From Paracoccus aminovorans (lineage in GTDB: Bacteria; Pseudomonadota; Alphaproteobacteria; Rhodobacterales; Rhodobacteraceae), in contig NZ_LN832559.1 of assembly GCF_900005615.1 (NCBI RefSeq), forward strand, positions 2,743,001 through 2,807,000: DNA of 64,000 nucleotides, given 5' to 3'. Position 1 is the first letter of the stretch. Every line of letters starts with the position of its first letter. Made by a program: the position numbers and the translations under genes. The notes below the pieces were generated by a model. It made no database searches. It was given only the letters and a program-made list of their open reading frames with translations, and was not told the DNA's origin. Positions 44,889 through 53,948 of this stretch are shown here, piece by piece.

Positions 44889-46283
44889 ATGGCACAGGCA
44901 CAACAAACCGAACATGTCGGCCTTGCCCGCGTGCTTGGCCCCGCCCACGTCTGGGCGCTGGGGGTCGGCATCGTGCTGGTCGGCGAATACATGGGCTGGA
45001 ACTTCTCGGTCGGCAAGGGCGGCGCCTATGCGGCGCTGATGGCCTGCTGGTTCGCGGGCATCCTCTACACCTGCGTGGCCATGATCGACAGCGAGGTGAC
45101 CTCGACCGTCGCCGCGGCCGGCGGGCAATACACCCAGGCCAAGCATATCGTCGGGCCGCTGATGGCCTTCAACGTCGGGCTGTATCTGGTCTTTGCCTAT
45201 ACGATGCTGGAAGCGGCGAATGCGATCACCTTCGGCTTCCTGGTCGATACCGTGGCCACGATCAGCGGCCACCAAGGCGGGCTGGACCAGCGGCCGTTCA
45301 TCATCCTGGCGATCATGTTCCTGGCCTGGCTGAACTATCGCGGCGTGCTGGCGACGCTGACCTTCAACCTAGTCATCACCGCCATCGCCTTCACCGCGGT
45401 GATCGTGCTGTTCCTGTCGACCTCGGGGGTGATCGGCGACAGCCCGCTGCGCCACATCGACCTGATGAGCGGCCAGGCGGCGATGCCCTATGGCTGGCTG
45501 GGCGTGCTGGCGGCGATGCATTTCGGCCTGTGGTACTACCTCGGCATCGAGGGCACCACTCAGGCCGCCGAAGAGGTGCGCAGCCCGGCGCGGTCGCTGC
45601 CCTTCGGCACGCTGGCCGGAGTGATGACGCTGGCCATCGCCGCGACGCTGACCTGGTATGTCTGCACCGGGCTGATGCCCTGGGAATACCTGGGCCAGGC
45701 CGGGGTGCCGCTTTTCGACGCGGCGCGGCTGTCGGGCTCGACCTTCCTGATGGTGTTCCTGGGCATCGGCACGATGTTCGCCACGCTGGCTTCGGCCAAC
45801 GGCTGCATCAATGACGCCAGCCGGGCCTGGTTCGCGATGGCGCGCGACCGCTACCTGCCCGGATGGTTCGGCGCGGTGCATCCGAAATACCGCACGCCCT
45901 ATCGCTCGATCATCTTCCTGGTGCCGATCGCGCTGATCTTCGCACTGGGCGCGCCGATCGACCAGGTGATCACCTTCTCGATCCTGTCGGGCCTGCTGGA
46001 ATACACCTTCATGCCGCTGAACATCATCCTGTTCCGCCGCAAATGGCCGCTGGACACCATCAAGCGCGGCTATGAACATCCGTTCCACCCGGTGCCGGCC
46101 ATCGCGCTGCTGGCGCTGTGCGGCACCGCCTTCTTCGCGGTGTTCCTGGGCTACGGCACGCAGTTGGTCGCGATGATCGCCTTCTACATCGTCGTGTCGC
46201 TGTGGTTCCACTTCTGGCGCTACCGCTTCGTGAACCGCGGCGCCCAGTTCACCATGCCCTGGCCCAAGCCGAAGGGTTACTGA
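44889..46283 (+). CDS. APC-superfamily amino-acid/amine permease (ethanolamine permease-like)
   Basis: A 464-residue transporter with about twelve transmembrane helices. The APC hallmarks include the helix-1 region GIVLVGEYMGWNFSVGKGG, AAAGGQYTQAKHIVGP (helix 3), the GIEGTTQAAEEVRSPARSLP loop, and SANGCINDASRAWFAMARDRYLPGWF with the conserved RxxxAMARDxxLP block. It resembles bacterial ethanolamine/amino-acid permeases. It is preceded by three small membrane proteins and followed two bases later by another operon gene. The substrate is not determined. Confidence 0.85.
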   Translation: MAQAQQTEHVGLARVLGPAHVWALGVGIVLVGEYMGWNFSVGKGGAYAALMACWFAGILYTCVAMIDSEVTSTVAAAGGQYTQAKHIVGPLMAFNVGLYLVFAYTMLEAANAITFGFLVDTVATISGHQGGLDQRPFIILAIMFLAWLNYRGVLATLTFNLVITAIAFTAVIVLFLSTSGVIGDSPLRHIDLMSGQAAMPYGWLGVLAAMHFGLWYYLGIEGTTQAAEEVRSPARSLPFGTLAGVMTLAIAATLTWYVCTGLMPWEYLGQAGVPLFDAARLSGSTFLMVFLGIGTMFATLASANGCINDASRAWFAMARDRYLPGWFGAVHPKYRTPYRSIIFLVPIALIFALGAPIDQVITFSILSGLLEYTFMPLNIILFRRKWPLDTIKRGYEHPFHPVPAIALLALCGTAFFAVFLGYGTQLVAMIAFYIVVSLWFHFWRYRFVNRGAQFTMPWPKPKGY

Positions 46284-46284
46284 C

Positions 46285-46968
46285 ATGCTGGCGGGACTGA
46301 CCGTCCTGATCCTGGGCGGGGGGCTGGTGATCCTGGCCCTTCGCCTTCGGGCCGACGCGGCGCGGCGCAAAGCCGCCCGCGCCGGCTATTTCGACCGGGT
46401 AGCGCCGCTGATGGACGGCTTGCGCCGCGCCATCTCGGCCACCGGTTTCGCCCGCGTCTCGGGCCGGATCGCGGGGGTCGAGACCGACCTCCAGGTCGTG
46501 CCGGACACGCTGACCTATCGCAAGCTGCCGGCGCTGTGGCTGCTGGTGACCCAGCCCGCCGCCCTGCCGGTGCCGCAACGCATCCACCTGATGGCGCGCC
46601 CGCGCGGGATCGAGCCCTTCTCGGCCTTCGACACGCTGCCGCACCAGACGCTGCTGCCCCCGGGCTTTCCCTATGACGCCACCCTGCGCAGCGAAAGGCC
46701 GCTGTCGCCCGACGAGGCCGCCCTGCTGGCCCGCCACCGCGCGATCCTGGACGATCCCAGGGTCAAGGAGCTGGTGATCGCGCCCCAGGGCCTGCGGATC
46801 AGCTGGCTGGCGGACGAGGCCGAACGCGGCCGCTACCTGATCTTCCGCGAGGCCGAGATGGGCCGGACGCCGCTGGCCCCCGAGTCGCTGGACCCGCTGC
46901 TGGCCGCGCTGGCCGTTCTGCGCGCGGACATCCTGGAAACGGATGCCCCGGAAAGGAAATGCGCATGA
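46285..46968 (+). CDS. Unknown protein with N-terminal membrane anchor
   Basis: A 227-residue protein. Residues 3-20 form a membrane helix, and the rest is a cytoplasmic or periplasmic domain with no recognised family. It has a beta-rich centre (ETDLQVVPDTLTYRKLPALWLLVT) and a C-terminal helical part. The ATG lies one base after the permease stop, so it is co-transcribed and its product may act with the permease. Confidence 0.75.
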   Translation: MLAGLTVLILGGGLVILALRLRADAARRKAARAGYFDRVAPLMDGLRRAISATGFARVSGRIAGVETDLQVVPDTLTYRKLPALWLLVTQPAALPVPQRIHLMARPRGIEPFSAFDTLPHQTLLPPGFPYDATLRSERPLSPDEAALLARHRAILDDPRVKELVIAPQGLRISWLADEAERGRYLIFREAEMGRTPLAPESLDPLLAALAVLRADILETDAPERKCA

Positions 46969-47249
46969 AACAACCGCCCAACCCGCATCTGGTGCTGGCC
47001 TCGGCCATCGTGCTGCCCGGTTCCGGCCAGGTCTGGAACGGAGAGCCGCAGCGCGGGCTGATCTTCCTGTTCTTCCTGCTGCTGCTGGGCGGCTTCACGC
47101 TGGTGACCTCCGGACCCGACGTGTCCTTCGTCGGCCGCTTCGCCGGCGCCTTCTTCGTCCACGCCATGGCGATCTTCGACGCCTACAAGCGCGCCCGCAT
47201 CCGCTACGAGATCTGGGCGCATTCAGCCCACGGCGGCAGCCGGGGCTGA
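46965..47249 (+). CDS. Small TM2-like membrane protein
   Basis: A 94-residue membrane protein with two or three helices. ASAIVLPGSGQVWNGEPQRGLIFLFFLL resembles the TM2/GxGQ-x-NG motif of small multi-helix proteins. The chosen ATG overlaps the previous stop by 4 bp and has AAGGA 8 nt upstream; an ATG two codons earlier is the alternative. It ends the permease operon. Confidence 0.75.
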   Translation: MKQPPNPHLVLASAIVLPGSGQVWNGEPQRGLIFLFFLLLLGGFTLVTSGPDVSFVGRFAGAFFVHAMAIFDAYKRARIRYEIWAHSAHGGSRG

Positions 47250-47525
47250 CGCCGGTCGCCGCGAAGGGCCGATCCGACCGCTGCGCGGTCCGCCGGCGGC
47301 GGAGGCCGGACGAGCAGCCTGCCCCACCGGCGAATTGCCCCTGGTCTGTCTGCCAGCGGCATCCGCACCCGCCCGACGCCCTCGCCCTGAAAGCCAGCCG
47401 ACGCGGGTTGGCGCAGCAAGTCCACGATCTGCGACGGCGTGAAACGGCTTTCCCTTAGTCGATTTTCCACGGCACGGCTCACGGGGAAATTCTCCTGACG
47501 CATCCTCCAACCAAGCGGAGGATGA

Positions 47526-48476
47526 CTACCGCGGCGCCGCCGCCCGGCGCAGCCGGTCGTTGACCGCGGCGCCGAGGCCGGTTTCGGGCACCGGCGCCAC
47601 CGCGATGGGACGGCCGTCCGCGTCGGCGCGGTGCAAAAGCTCGAACAACCGCGCCGCCGCCTCGGCCGGGTCGCCGGCCTCGCTCAGCGACATCTCGCCC
47701 GCGACCGGGCCGAAGCCGATCAGCAGCTCGCCAGGGCGCGCCGCGACCGCATCCAGCCGCACCTGCGCGCGCGGCGCGTAATGGCTGGTCAACTGGCCGG
47801 GCGCGTTCGGCGCCTCGGGGTTCGGCGCGGGATGAGACAGGGGGCGACCCAGAACCGCCTCGATCGCCTCGGCGGCGATACCGCCCGGGCGCAGCAGCGC
47901 GGGCGCGCCGTCGACCCAGCCCAGGATGGTCGATTCCACGCCGACCGGACAGGGCCCGGCATCCAGCACCGCGGCGATGCGGCCGCCCAGCCCGGTCTCG
48001 GGGTCGGCGACATGCGCGGCGGCGGTCGGGCTGATCCGCCCCGAGGGATTGGCCGAGGGCGCCGCCAAGGGCCCGCCGAAGGCGCGCAGCAGATCGCGCG
48101 CCGCCGCCAGCGCCGGCACCCGGATCGCCACCGTGTCCAGCCCCGCGGTCACCAGCCCGGCGATCCCCGCCTCTGGCCGCAGCGGCAGCACCAGCGTCAG
48201 CGCGCCGGGCCAGAAGGCCCGGGCCAGCGCCAGCGCCTGATCGTCGAACAGCGCGATGCGCTCGGCCGCCGCGAGGTCGGGCAGGTGCACGATCAGCGGG
48301 TTGAAGACCGGCCGGCCCTTGGCCTCATAGATCGCGGCGACGGCGCGGGGATCGCGCGCATCGCCGGCCAGGCCATAGACGGTCTCGGTCGGCATGGCGA
48401 CCAGCGCGCCCTGCCCCAGCAGCGCGGCGGCGGCGGCGATGCCTTGGGGATCGGGATGCAGGATTCGGGTTTTCAT
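47526..48476 (-). CDS. L-threonylcarbamoyladenylate synthase (TsaC/Sua5)
   Basis: A 316-residue Sua5-type enzyme making threonylcarbamoyl-AMP from Thr, bicarbonate and ATP for the t6A modification of tRNAs. The YrdC domain (about 1-200) shows MPTETVYGLAGDA, EAKGRPVFNPLIVHL, and SAPSANPSGRISPT (here APSANPSGRISPT); the C-terminal Sua5 domain (about 215-316) is present, starting after the PGQLTSHYAPR linker. That extra domain identifies Sua5 rather than the short TsaC. It is divergent from the acyl-CoA dehydrogenase gene. Confidence 0.93.
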   Translation of the reverse strand: MKTRILHPDPQGIAAAAALLGQGALVAMPTETVYGLAGDARDPRAVAAIYEAKGRPVFNPLIVHLPDLAAAERIALFDDQALALARAFWPGALTLVLPLRPEAGIAGLVTAGLDTVAIRVPALAAARDLLRAFGGPLAAPSANPSGRISPTAAAHVADPETGLGGRIAAVLDAGPCPVGVESTILGWVDGAPALLRPGGIAAEAIEAVLGRPLSHPAPNPEAPNAPGQLTSHYAPRAQVRLDAVAARPGELLIGFGPVAGEMSLSEAGDPAEAAARLFELLHRADADGRPIAVAPVPETGLGAAVNDRLRRAAAPR

Positions 48477-48592
48477 GCTGTTACGTCAGGTTGCGATTGC
48501 CGGCCGGCAGACGGCACCTATGATCCTTGTCAGGGAGTCAGTTACGCGCCGCGGCCGGTTTTGCCAAGGCGCAACAGGGAGAGAGAAGACGG

Positions 48593-50284
48593 ATGGCCTA
48601 TCAAGCACCGGTCGAGCAGATCGCATTCATCCTGAACCGGATCGTATCCTTTCCCCAACTGGCCGAGACCGAACTGTTCGCCGAGGCCACCCCCGAGACC
48701 CTGAACGCCATCCTGACCGAAGCCGGCAAGCTTGCCACCGAGATCATCGCCCCGGTCAACCGCGCCGGCGACCTGACCCCGGCGCGGCTGGAGAACGGCA
48801 GGCTGCGCTCCTCGCCCGGCTATGCCGAGGCCTTCCGCGCTCTGGCCGAGGGCGGCTGGATCGGCATCGCCGCCGACCCCGAACACGGCGGCATGGGCCT
48901 GCCGCAGGCGCTGAACATGGCGATGAACGAGATGATCGCCTCGGGCTGCCTGGCGCTGCAGCTGAACCCGCTCTTGACCCAGGGCCAGATCGAGGCGCTG
49001 GAGCATCACGGCAGCGACGCGCTCAAGGCGCTGTATCTGCCGAAGCTGATCTCGGGCGAATGGTCGGGGACGATGAACCTGACCGAACCGCAGGCGGGTT
49101 CGGACGTGGGCGCGCTGACCACCAGGGCCGAGCGGGCCGGGGACGGCACCTATCGCATCACCGGACAAAAGATCTTCATCACCTGGGGCGACAGCGACGT
49201 GACGGAAAACGTCTGCCATCTGGTGCTGGCCCGGCTGCCCGACGGCGCGCCGGGGACGCGCGGCATCAGCCTGTTCATGGTGCCGAAGCTGATCCCCGAC
49301 GCGGACGGCAACCCCGGCGTCGCCAACGACCTGCGCGTCGTCAGCCTGGAGCACAAGCTGGGCATCCACGGCTCGCCCACCTGCGTGATGAGCTTCGAGG
49401 GCGCCCAGGGCTGGCTGGTCGGCGAGGAACACAAGGGCATGGCCGCCATGTTCACCATGATGAACTGCGCCCGTCTGGGCGTCGGCGTCCAAGGCGTGGC
49501 CCAGGCCGAGGCGGCACTGCAACAGGCCGTGGCCTATGCGGCCGAGCGCGTGCAGATGGGCCCCATCATCCGCCACCCGGACGTGCGCCGGATGCTGGCC
49601 GAATCGCGGGCCGAGGTCTTTGCCGCCCGCGCCATCTGCATGGCCTGCGCCGTGGCGCTGGACATGGCCAAGGCCACCGGCTCGGACGAATGGGCGGCGC
49701 GCGCCGCCTTCCTGACCCCCATCGCCAAGGCGCATGGCACCGATGTCGGCATCCGCGTCTCGGATACCGCGGTGCAGGTGCATGGCGGCATGGGCTATAT
49801 CGAGGAAACCGGCGCGGCGCAGTATCTGCGCGACGTGCGCATCACCGCGATCTACGAGGGCACCAACGGCATCCAGGCCATGGACCTGGTCGGCCGCAAG
49901 CTGATGGACGGCGGCGCGGCGGCGATGGCGCTGCTGGACGAGATCCTGGACGGCGCCAAGGCGGCCCAGGCCGAAGAGCCGGAACTGGCGAACCAGGTCT
50001 GGCAGGCGGCCGAGACCCTGCGCGAGGCGACGCAGGACTTGCTGGACCGCGACCTGGACGCGCGTTTCGCGGGCGCGGCACCCTATCTCGCCGGTTTCGC
50101 CCGGGTGCTGGGCGCGCATTTCCACCTGCGGGCCGCGACCGGCGGCGGCAGCAAGCCGCTGGCGCGGGTCCATATCGCCCGTATCCTGCCGCATTACGCC
50201 GCCGACCTGGCGGCCGCCCGCGCCGGGCTCGACGACCTGCTGGCGGTTGACGATCGCCTCCTCGCAGGTCAAATGCCCGGGTGA
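48593..50284 (+). CDS. Acyl-CoA dehydrogenase, long (DmdC-like) type
   Basis: A 563-residue flavoprotein acyl-CoA dehydrogenase. The FAD/substrate region has MNLTEPQAGSDVGAL, ITGQKIFITWGD and the C-terminal YIEETGAAQYLRDVRITAIYEGTNGIQAMDL with the catalytic Glu in YEGTNG. The extra C-terminal domain of about 130 residues is typical of the long class that includes 3-methylmercaptopropionyl-CoA dehydrogenase (DmdC). Sequence does not decide between DMSP-derived and fatty acyl substrates. The ATG has a GGAGAGAGAAG stretch upstream. The next gene overlaps by 4 bp. Confidence 0.9.
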   Translation: MAYQAPVEQIAFILNRIVSFPQLAETELFAEATPETLNAILTEAGKLATEIIAPVNRAGDLTPARLENGRLRSSPGYAEAFRALAEGGWIGIAADPEHGGMGLPQALNMAMNEMIASGCLALQLNPLLTQGQIEALEHHGSDALKALYLPKLISGEWSGTMNLTEPQAGSDVGALTTRAERAGDGTYRITGQKIFITWGDSDVTENVCHLVLARLPDGAPGTRGISLFMVPKLIPDADGNPGVANDLRVVSLEHKLGIHGSPTCVMSFEGAQGWLVGEEHKGMAAMFTMMNCARLGVGVQGVAQAEAALQQAVAYAAERVQMGPIIRHPDVRRMLAESRAEVFAARAICMACAVALDMAKATGSDEWAARAAFLTPIAKAHGTDVGIRVSDTAVQVHGGMGYIEETGAAQYLRDVRITAIYEGTNGIQAMDLVGRKLMDGGAAAMALLDEILDGAKAAQAEEPELANQVWQAAETLREATQDLLDRDLDARFAGAAPYLAGFARVLGAHFHLRAATGGGSKPLARVHIARILPHYAADLAAARAGLDDLLAVDDRLLAGQMPG

Positions 50285-51303
50285 TACGCAGCGAGACCCA
50301 CACCCCTCCGGCCGAAGGCGAGGCGCATGAGATCGCGCCGGGCGTGCTGTGGCTGCAGCTGCCGCTGCCCTTCAAGCCCGACACGGTGAACGCCTATGCC
50401 TTTCGCGACGCCGACGGCTGGACCCTGGTCGATACCGGGCTGGACACCCGCCGCGGCCGGGCACTGTGGCAGGCGATCCTGGCCGGCCCGCTGGCCGGGG
50501 CGCCGGTCACCCGGGTGATCGCCACCCATCACCACATCGACCACATGGGCCTGGCCGGCTGGTTCGTGGCGCAGGGGGCCGAGCTCTGGACCTCGCGCAC
50601 CGCCTGGCTGACGGCGCGGATGGGCATCCTCGACGTGCAGGAACGGCCGACTCCGCAGGCGCTGGCCTTCTGGCGCCGGGCCGGCATGCCGCCCGACCTG
50701 ATCGAGGAACGCAGCCACGAGCGTCCCTTCAACAGCGCCGACATCTGCGCCCCGCTGCCGCCGGGCTATCGCCGGCTGGCCGAGGGGCAGCAGATCGCCT
50801 TCGGCGGGCGGCGCTGGATCGTGCGGATGGGCAACGGCCACGCGCCGGAACATGTCACGCTGTGGTCGCTGGACGACGATCTGGTGATCGGCGGCGACCA
50901 GCTGCTGGCGACGATCTCGCCCAATCTCGGCGTCTATCCGACCGAGCCCGAGGCCGATACCATCGGCGACTGGCTGGAAAGCTGCGCCCGGCTGGCCCGG
51001 TTCGCCACGGCTGCGCAGCTGGTCCTGCCGGGCCACCGGCTGCCCTATCGCGGCCTGCCGACCCGGCTGCGGCAGCTGGCCGAGAACCAGCGCGCGGCAC
51101 TGGACCGGGTGGTGCAGGCGCTGCGGGCCGAGCCGCTCAGCGCCGTCGGCTGCTTTCCCGCGCTCTATCGCCGCCAGATCGCCAAGCCCGAGTTCGGCCT
51201 GGCGCTGGCCGAGGCGGTGGGCCATGTCAACCACCTGCGCGCCGGCGGCCGGGTGTGGCAGGCCGGCACATCCGAAAGCGGCGCCGTGCTGTGGGGGGCG
51301 TGA
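50281..51303 (+). CDS. Metallo-beta-lactamase-fold hydrolase
   Basis: A 340-residue MBL-fold hydrolase. The metal-binding HxHxDH motif appears as THHHIDHMG (about residues 82-90), with further ligands in GNGHAPEHV (about 185) and ISPN/GDQ region; a C-terminal winged-helix-like part (about 260-340) is typical of LACTB2-like proteins. Such enzymes cleave thioesters or ester bonds. Start is GTG overlapping the dehydrogenase stop (GTGA), so the two are translationally coupled and may act in the same acyl-CoA pathway. Confidence 0.88.
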   Translation: MIRSETHTPPAEGEAHEIAPGVLWLQLPLPFKPDTVNAYAFRDADGWTLVDTGLDTRRGRALWQAILAGPLAGAPVTRVIATHHHIDHMGLAGWFVAQGAELWTSRTAWLTARMGILDVQERPTPQALAFWRRAGMPPDLIEERSHERPFNSADICAPLPPGYRRLAEGQQIAFGGRRWIVRMGNGHAPEHVTLWSLDDDLVIGGDQLLATISPNLGVYPTEPEADTIGDWLESCARLARFATAAQLVLPGHRLPYRGLPTRLRQLAENQRAALDRVVQALRAEPLSAVGCFPALYRRQIAKPEFGLALAEAVGHVNHLRAGGRVWQAGTSESGAVLWGA

Positions 51304-51362
51304 CAGGCCGGCACGCTTGCGCTATCCCTTGGCGCGACGCATCGCATCTGACGGACAGGATC

Positions 51363-51515
51363 ATGGCCTCGCATCACGAAATCACCGAACACAAGCACGG
51401 CGAAATGGATATCCGCGCACATCAGGCGACCTTCGCCGGCTTCGTCAAGGCCTCGATCTGGGTGTCCGGCCTGGCCATCGCCGTCCTGGTGTTCATGGCG
51501 CTCAGCAACGCCTGA
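51363..51515 (+). CDS. ctaH: aa3-type cytochrome c oxidase subunit IV
   Basis: A 50-residue protein with an N-terminal polar stretch ([14 protein letters not shown]) and one transmembrane helix (about 27-48). It closely resembles the small subunit IV of the Paracoccus aa3 oxidase, which contacts subunits I and III in the inner membrane but is not needed for activity. As I recall the P. denitrificans sequence, several residues differ, so this is probably another species. It stands alone here; the other cta genes are not in the window. Confidence 0.9.
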   Translation: MASHHEITEHKHGEMDIRAHQATFAGFVKASIWVSGLAIAVLVFMALSNA

Positions 51516-51540
51516 CGCCCCCGGCAATCGGAGACAGATC

Positions 51541-52188
51541 ATGCAAAGGCGCGCGTTTCTTGCGCTGGCGCTGCCGGCCGCGCTTGCGGCTTGCGGTGCC
51601 GAGAACAAATGGGCCAGCGACGAGGCGGTCCGCCGGGCGCGCTATGTCTCGAACGAGCCGCCCTCGATCACGCTCTTCACCGTGATCGGCATTCCGCGCG
51701 GCGAAGGCGGCCATTCCGCGCTGATGATCAACGGCAGCCAGCGGGTGATCTACGATCCGGCCGGCAGCTGGGAACATCCCGCCATCCCCGAGCGCAACGA
51801 CGTGCTCTATGGCATCACGCCGAACTTCAAGAACTTCTACATCGACTACCACGCGCGCGAGACCTATTGGGTCGCCGAGGACACCGTTCAGGTGTCGCTG
51901 GCCGTGGCCGATGCCGCGATCCGCGCCGTCGAGGCGCAGGGATCCTCGAACAAGAGCTTCTGCGCCGTGAACACCGGCCAAGCGCTGCGCCGCATCCCGG
52001 GCTTCGAGGGCGCGCCGACCGGTTTCTCGCCGCTAAAGCTGCGGGACTGGTTCCTGACGCTGCCGGGCGTGCAGTCGAAAAAGCACATGGACGGCGATCC
52101 GGCCAACAACCACAACGTGCTCCTGCGGCAGAAAACCGGCGTGGTGCAGGGCTATGGCCAGGACGGCCAGCTTCACGCGATGAGGTAA
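51541..52188 (+). CDS. Putative lipoprotein of unknown function
   Basis: A 215-residue protein with a lipoprotein signal ending in LAAC (Cys18). The mature domain has RGEGGHSALMINGSQRVIYDPAGSW near residue 57-80 and SFCAVNTGQAL near 140-150; a Cys and a His in these places recall papain-like or NlpC/P60-like hydrolases, though the order is atypical and the match is weak. It follows ctaH by 25 bp. The product is probably anchored to the inner or outer membrane. Confidence 0.7.
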   Translation: MQRRAFLALALPAALAACGAENKWASDEAVRRARYVSNEPPSITLFTVIGIPRGEGGHSALMINGSQRVIYDPAGSWEHPAIPERNDVLYGITPNFKNFYIDYHARETYWVAEDTVQVSLAVADAAIRAVEAQGSSNKSFCAVNTGQALRRIPGFEGAPTGFSPLKLRDWFLTLPGVQSKKHMDGDPANNHNVLLRQKTGVVQGYGQDGQLHAMR

Positions 52189-52505
52189 AGCGCCAGATAA
52201 AGGGCCGCCATCCCCGAGACGATGGCGGCCAGCACGTTGCGCGTGACCAGCCCCACCGCCAGCGCCACCATGGCCGCGATCATCCGCGCCGGATCGGGCT
52301 GGCCATGCGTAGCCGCGGGCCAGACCACCAGCGGCGCGACGATCGCGGGCAGCACCCCCACCGCCGTATAGCGCAGCAGCCGCTGCGCCCAGACCGGCAG
52401 CGGCCGGTTGCCCAATGCGCCCAGGAAGGACCAGCGCAGCCCATAGGTCCCCAGCGCCAGCACCAGGATGATGATCCAGATCGTGGTATCGCCATAGCCG
52501 GTCAT
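52173..52505 (-). CDS. azlD: AzlD-family branched-chain amino-acid export subunit
   Basis: A 110-residue protein with about four transmembrane helices, of the AzlD family: ALGTYGLRWSFLGALGN near the N-terminus, LRYTAVGVLPAIVAPLV in the centre. AzlC and AzlD together form a branched-chain amino-acid exporter (YgaZH type). It overlaps the azlC stop by 4 bp and its 3' end overlaps the convergent lipoprotein gene by 16 bp. Confidence 0.88.
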   Translation of the reverse strand: MTGYGDTTIWIIILVLALGTYGLRWSFLGALGNRPLPVWAQRLLRYTAVGVLPAIVAPLVVWPAATHGQPDPARMIAAMVALAVGLVTRNVLAAIVSGMAALYLALYLIA

Positions 52506-53266
52506 GTCCGCGCGCCCTTGCGGCGGGCCATCCAGGTCTCGACCCCGGCGCCGGTCGCCATCGCCAAAGGCGCGGCGATGAAAAGCCCCAGGCCCGAGGG
52601 CAGGAAGGCGAAGATCAGCGACCCCACGACCGCCACCAGCGCCGCCGCCATATGCGGCAGGCTGCGCAGCATCGGCGCGATCAGGGCGATGAAGGTGATC
52701 GGCATGGCGAAGTCCAGCGCCCAGCTTTCCGGGATGGCATTGCCGACCCAGATCCCCAGCAGCGTGGCCCCGAACCAGGGCACGCAGGTCGCAAAGACCG
52801 TGCCGAAGAAATAGGCGACCCGCTGCCGCACGCTCAGTCCCGGGTGCTTTTCATAATGCTGGATCGCCAGCGCATAGTTCTGGTCCACCAGCACATAGGC
52901 CAGCCAGGCGCGGTCCCGCGCCGGCGCCGCGCCCAGCCACGGCACCAGCGAGGCCGAATACATCGCCAGCCGCAGGTTGACCGCGATGGCCGAGACGATC
53001 ACCACCAGCGCCGGCGCATGATCGGTCATCAGCTGCACCGCGGTGAATTGCGACGCCCCGGCCAGCACCAGCACGGTGAAGCCCATCACCTGTGGCAGGT
53101 CCAGCCCGGCGTCCGAGGCCACCACCCCGAACAGCATCCCGAAGGGCAGCAGCACCAGGACGAAGGGCAGCGCCTGCACGAATCCCTGCCGGGCGCATTG
53201 CCGGGGCGAGCGCAATTCTTCGGCCAGGGGCGGCGGCGCGCCGGGGGAAGCAGAGGAGGTGGGCAT
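52502..53266 (-). CDS. azlC: AzlC-family branched-chain amino-acid export subunit
   Basis: A 254-residue membrane protein with about six to seven helices. PFGMLFGVVASDAGL, VLAGASQFTAVQLM, NLRLAMYSASLVPWLG and VDQNYALAIQHYEKHP are typical of AzlC. The start is the ATG of MPTSSASPG with GAGGAGG upstream; it is divergent from the acetyltransferase gene, with starts only 73 bp apart. Confidence 0.9.
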   Translation of the reverse strand: MPTSSASPGAPPPLAEELRSPRQCARQGFVQALPFVLVLLPFGMLFGVVASDAGLDLPQVMGFTVLVLAGASQFTAVQLMTDHAPALVVIVSAIAVNLRLAMYSASLVPWLGAAPARDRAWLAYVLVDQNYALAIQHYEKHPGLSVRQRVAYFFGTVFATCVPWFGATLLGIWVGNAIPESWALDFAMPITFIALIAPMLRSLPHMAAALVAVVGSLIFAFLPSGLGLFIAAPLAMATGAGVETWMARRKGART

Positions 53267-53339
53267 GGTGAACGGGGCTCGCCAAACGGACAGGACTGGG
53301 GCAGATAGGCGCATCCGCGGGCCATTGACAAGGAGCGCC

Positions 53340-53948
53340 ATGCCCCAAGCGCAGCATCGCCCGCAGCCGGTTCCGCCAGACATCCGCCGGGGCGTGCCGG
53401 ACGCGTTGCGCCAGGCGGCGGCGGTGCTTTACTGGCGCCATTTCGGCGCGCAGCTGCTGCCGCTGCCGGTGGCGCCGCGCCGGGGCATCGCCCTGATCCG
53501 CACCGCCATGCGGCCGCAGCAGGCGCTGGTGGCGCTGTCGCCCTCGGGCGAATTGCTGGGCCTTGCCGGGCTGCGCGACGCGGGCGGCGGCTTCCTGGAC
53601 CCGGCACCGGACAGTTTCGTCGCGGTCTGGGGACAGGCGGGCGGGCGGCTGCGGCATATGGCGGCCGCGCTTTATCGCCCGGGCGCGGCGACGGCCGATC
53701 TGGTGCTGGACGGACTTGCGGTCCATCCGCTCTGGCGCCGGCAGGGCATCGCCCGGGCGCTGGTGCGGGCGGCGATGGACCATGCCCGGGCGCGGGGCCA
53801 CGCCGGGCTGCGCGCCGAGGTCGAGGCGCGCAACCAGGCCGGTCTTGCCGCCTGGCGGGCGCTGGGGTTCCAGCCCCTGCCCCGGCAGAGGCTGGGCTGG
53901 CCCTGGGCCGCCCCGGCGCATGTGCTGCGGCTGCCGCTTCCCGGCTAG
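53340..53948 (+). CDS. GNAT-family N-acetyltransferase
   Basis: A 202-residue acetyltransferase. The acetyl-CoA-binding motif A is VLDGLAVHPLWRRQGIARALVRAAM (R/Q-x-x-G-x-A loop, about residues 121-145), followed by motif B with NQAGLAAWRALGFQ. Substrate unknown. The ATG has AAGGAG 7 nt upstream. It converges with the next gene and overlaps its end by 4 bp. Confidence 0.85.
   Translation: MPQAQHRPQPVPPDIRRGVPDALRQAAAVLYWRHFGAQLLPLPVAPRRGIALIRTAMRPQQALVALSPSGELLGLAGLRDAGGGFLDPAPDSFVAVWGQAGGRLRHMAAALYRPGAATADLVLDGLAVHPLWRRQGIARALVRAAMDHARARGHAGLRAEVEARNQAGLAAWRALGFQPLPRQRLGWPWAAPAHVLRLPLPG

Noticed and set aside
47204..47503. Minus-strand frame whose N-terminal part (LRESRFTPSQIVDLLRQ) resembles an IS3 OrfA start
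   Set aside because: The match ends after about 17 residues and nothing else of the element was found, so it is too weak to call an IS remnant.
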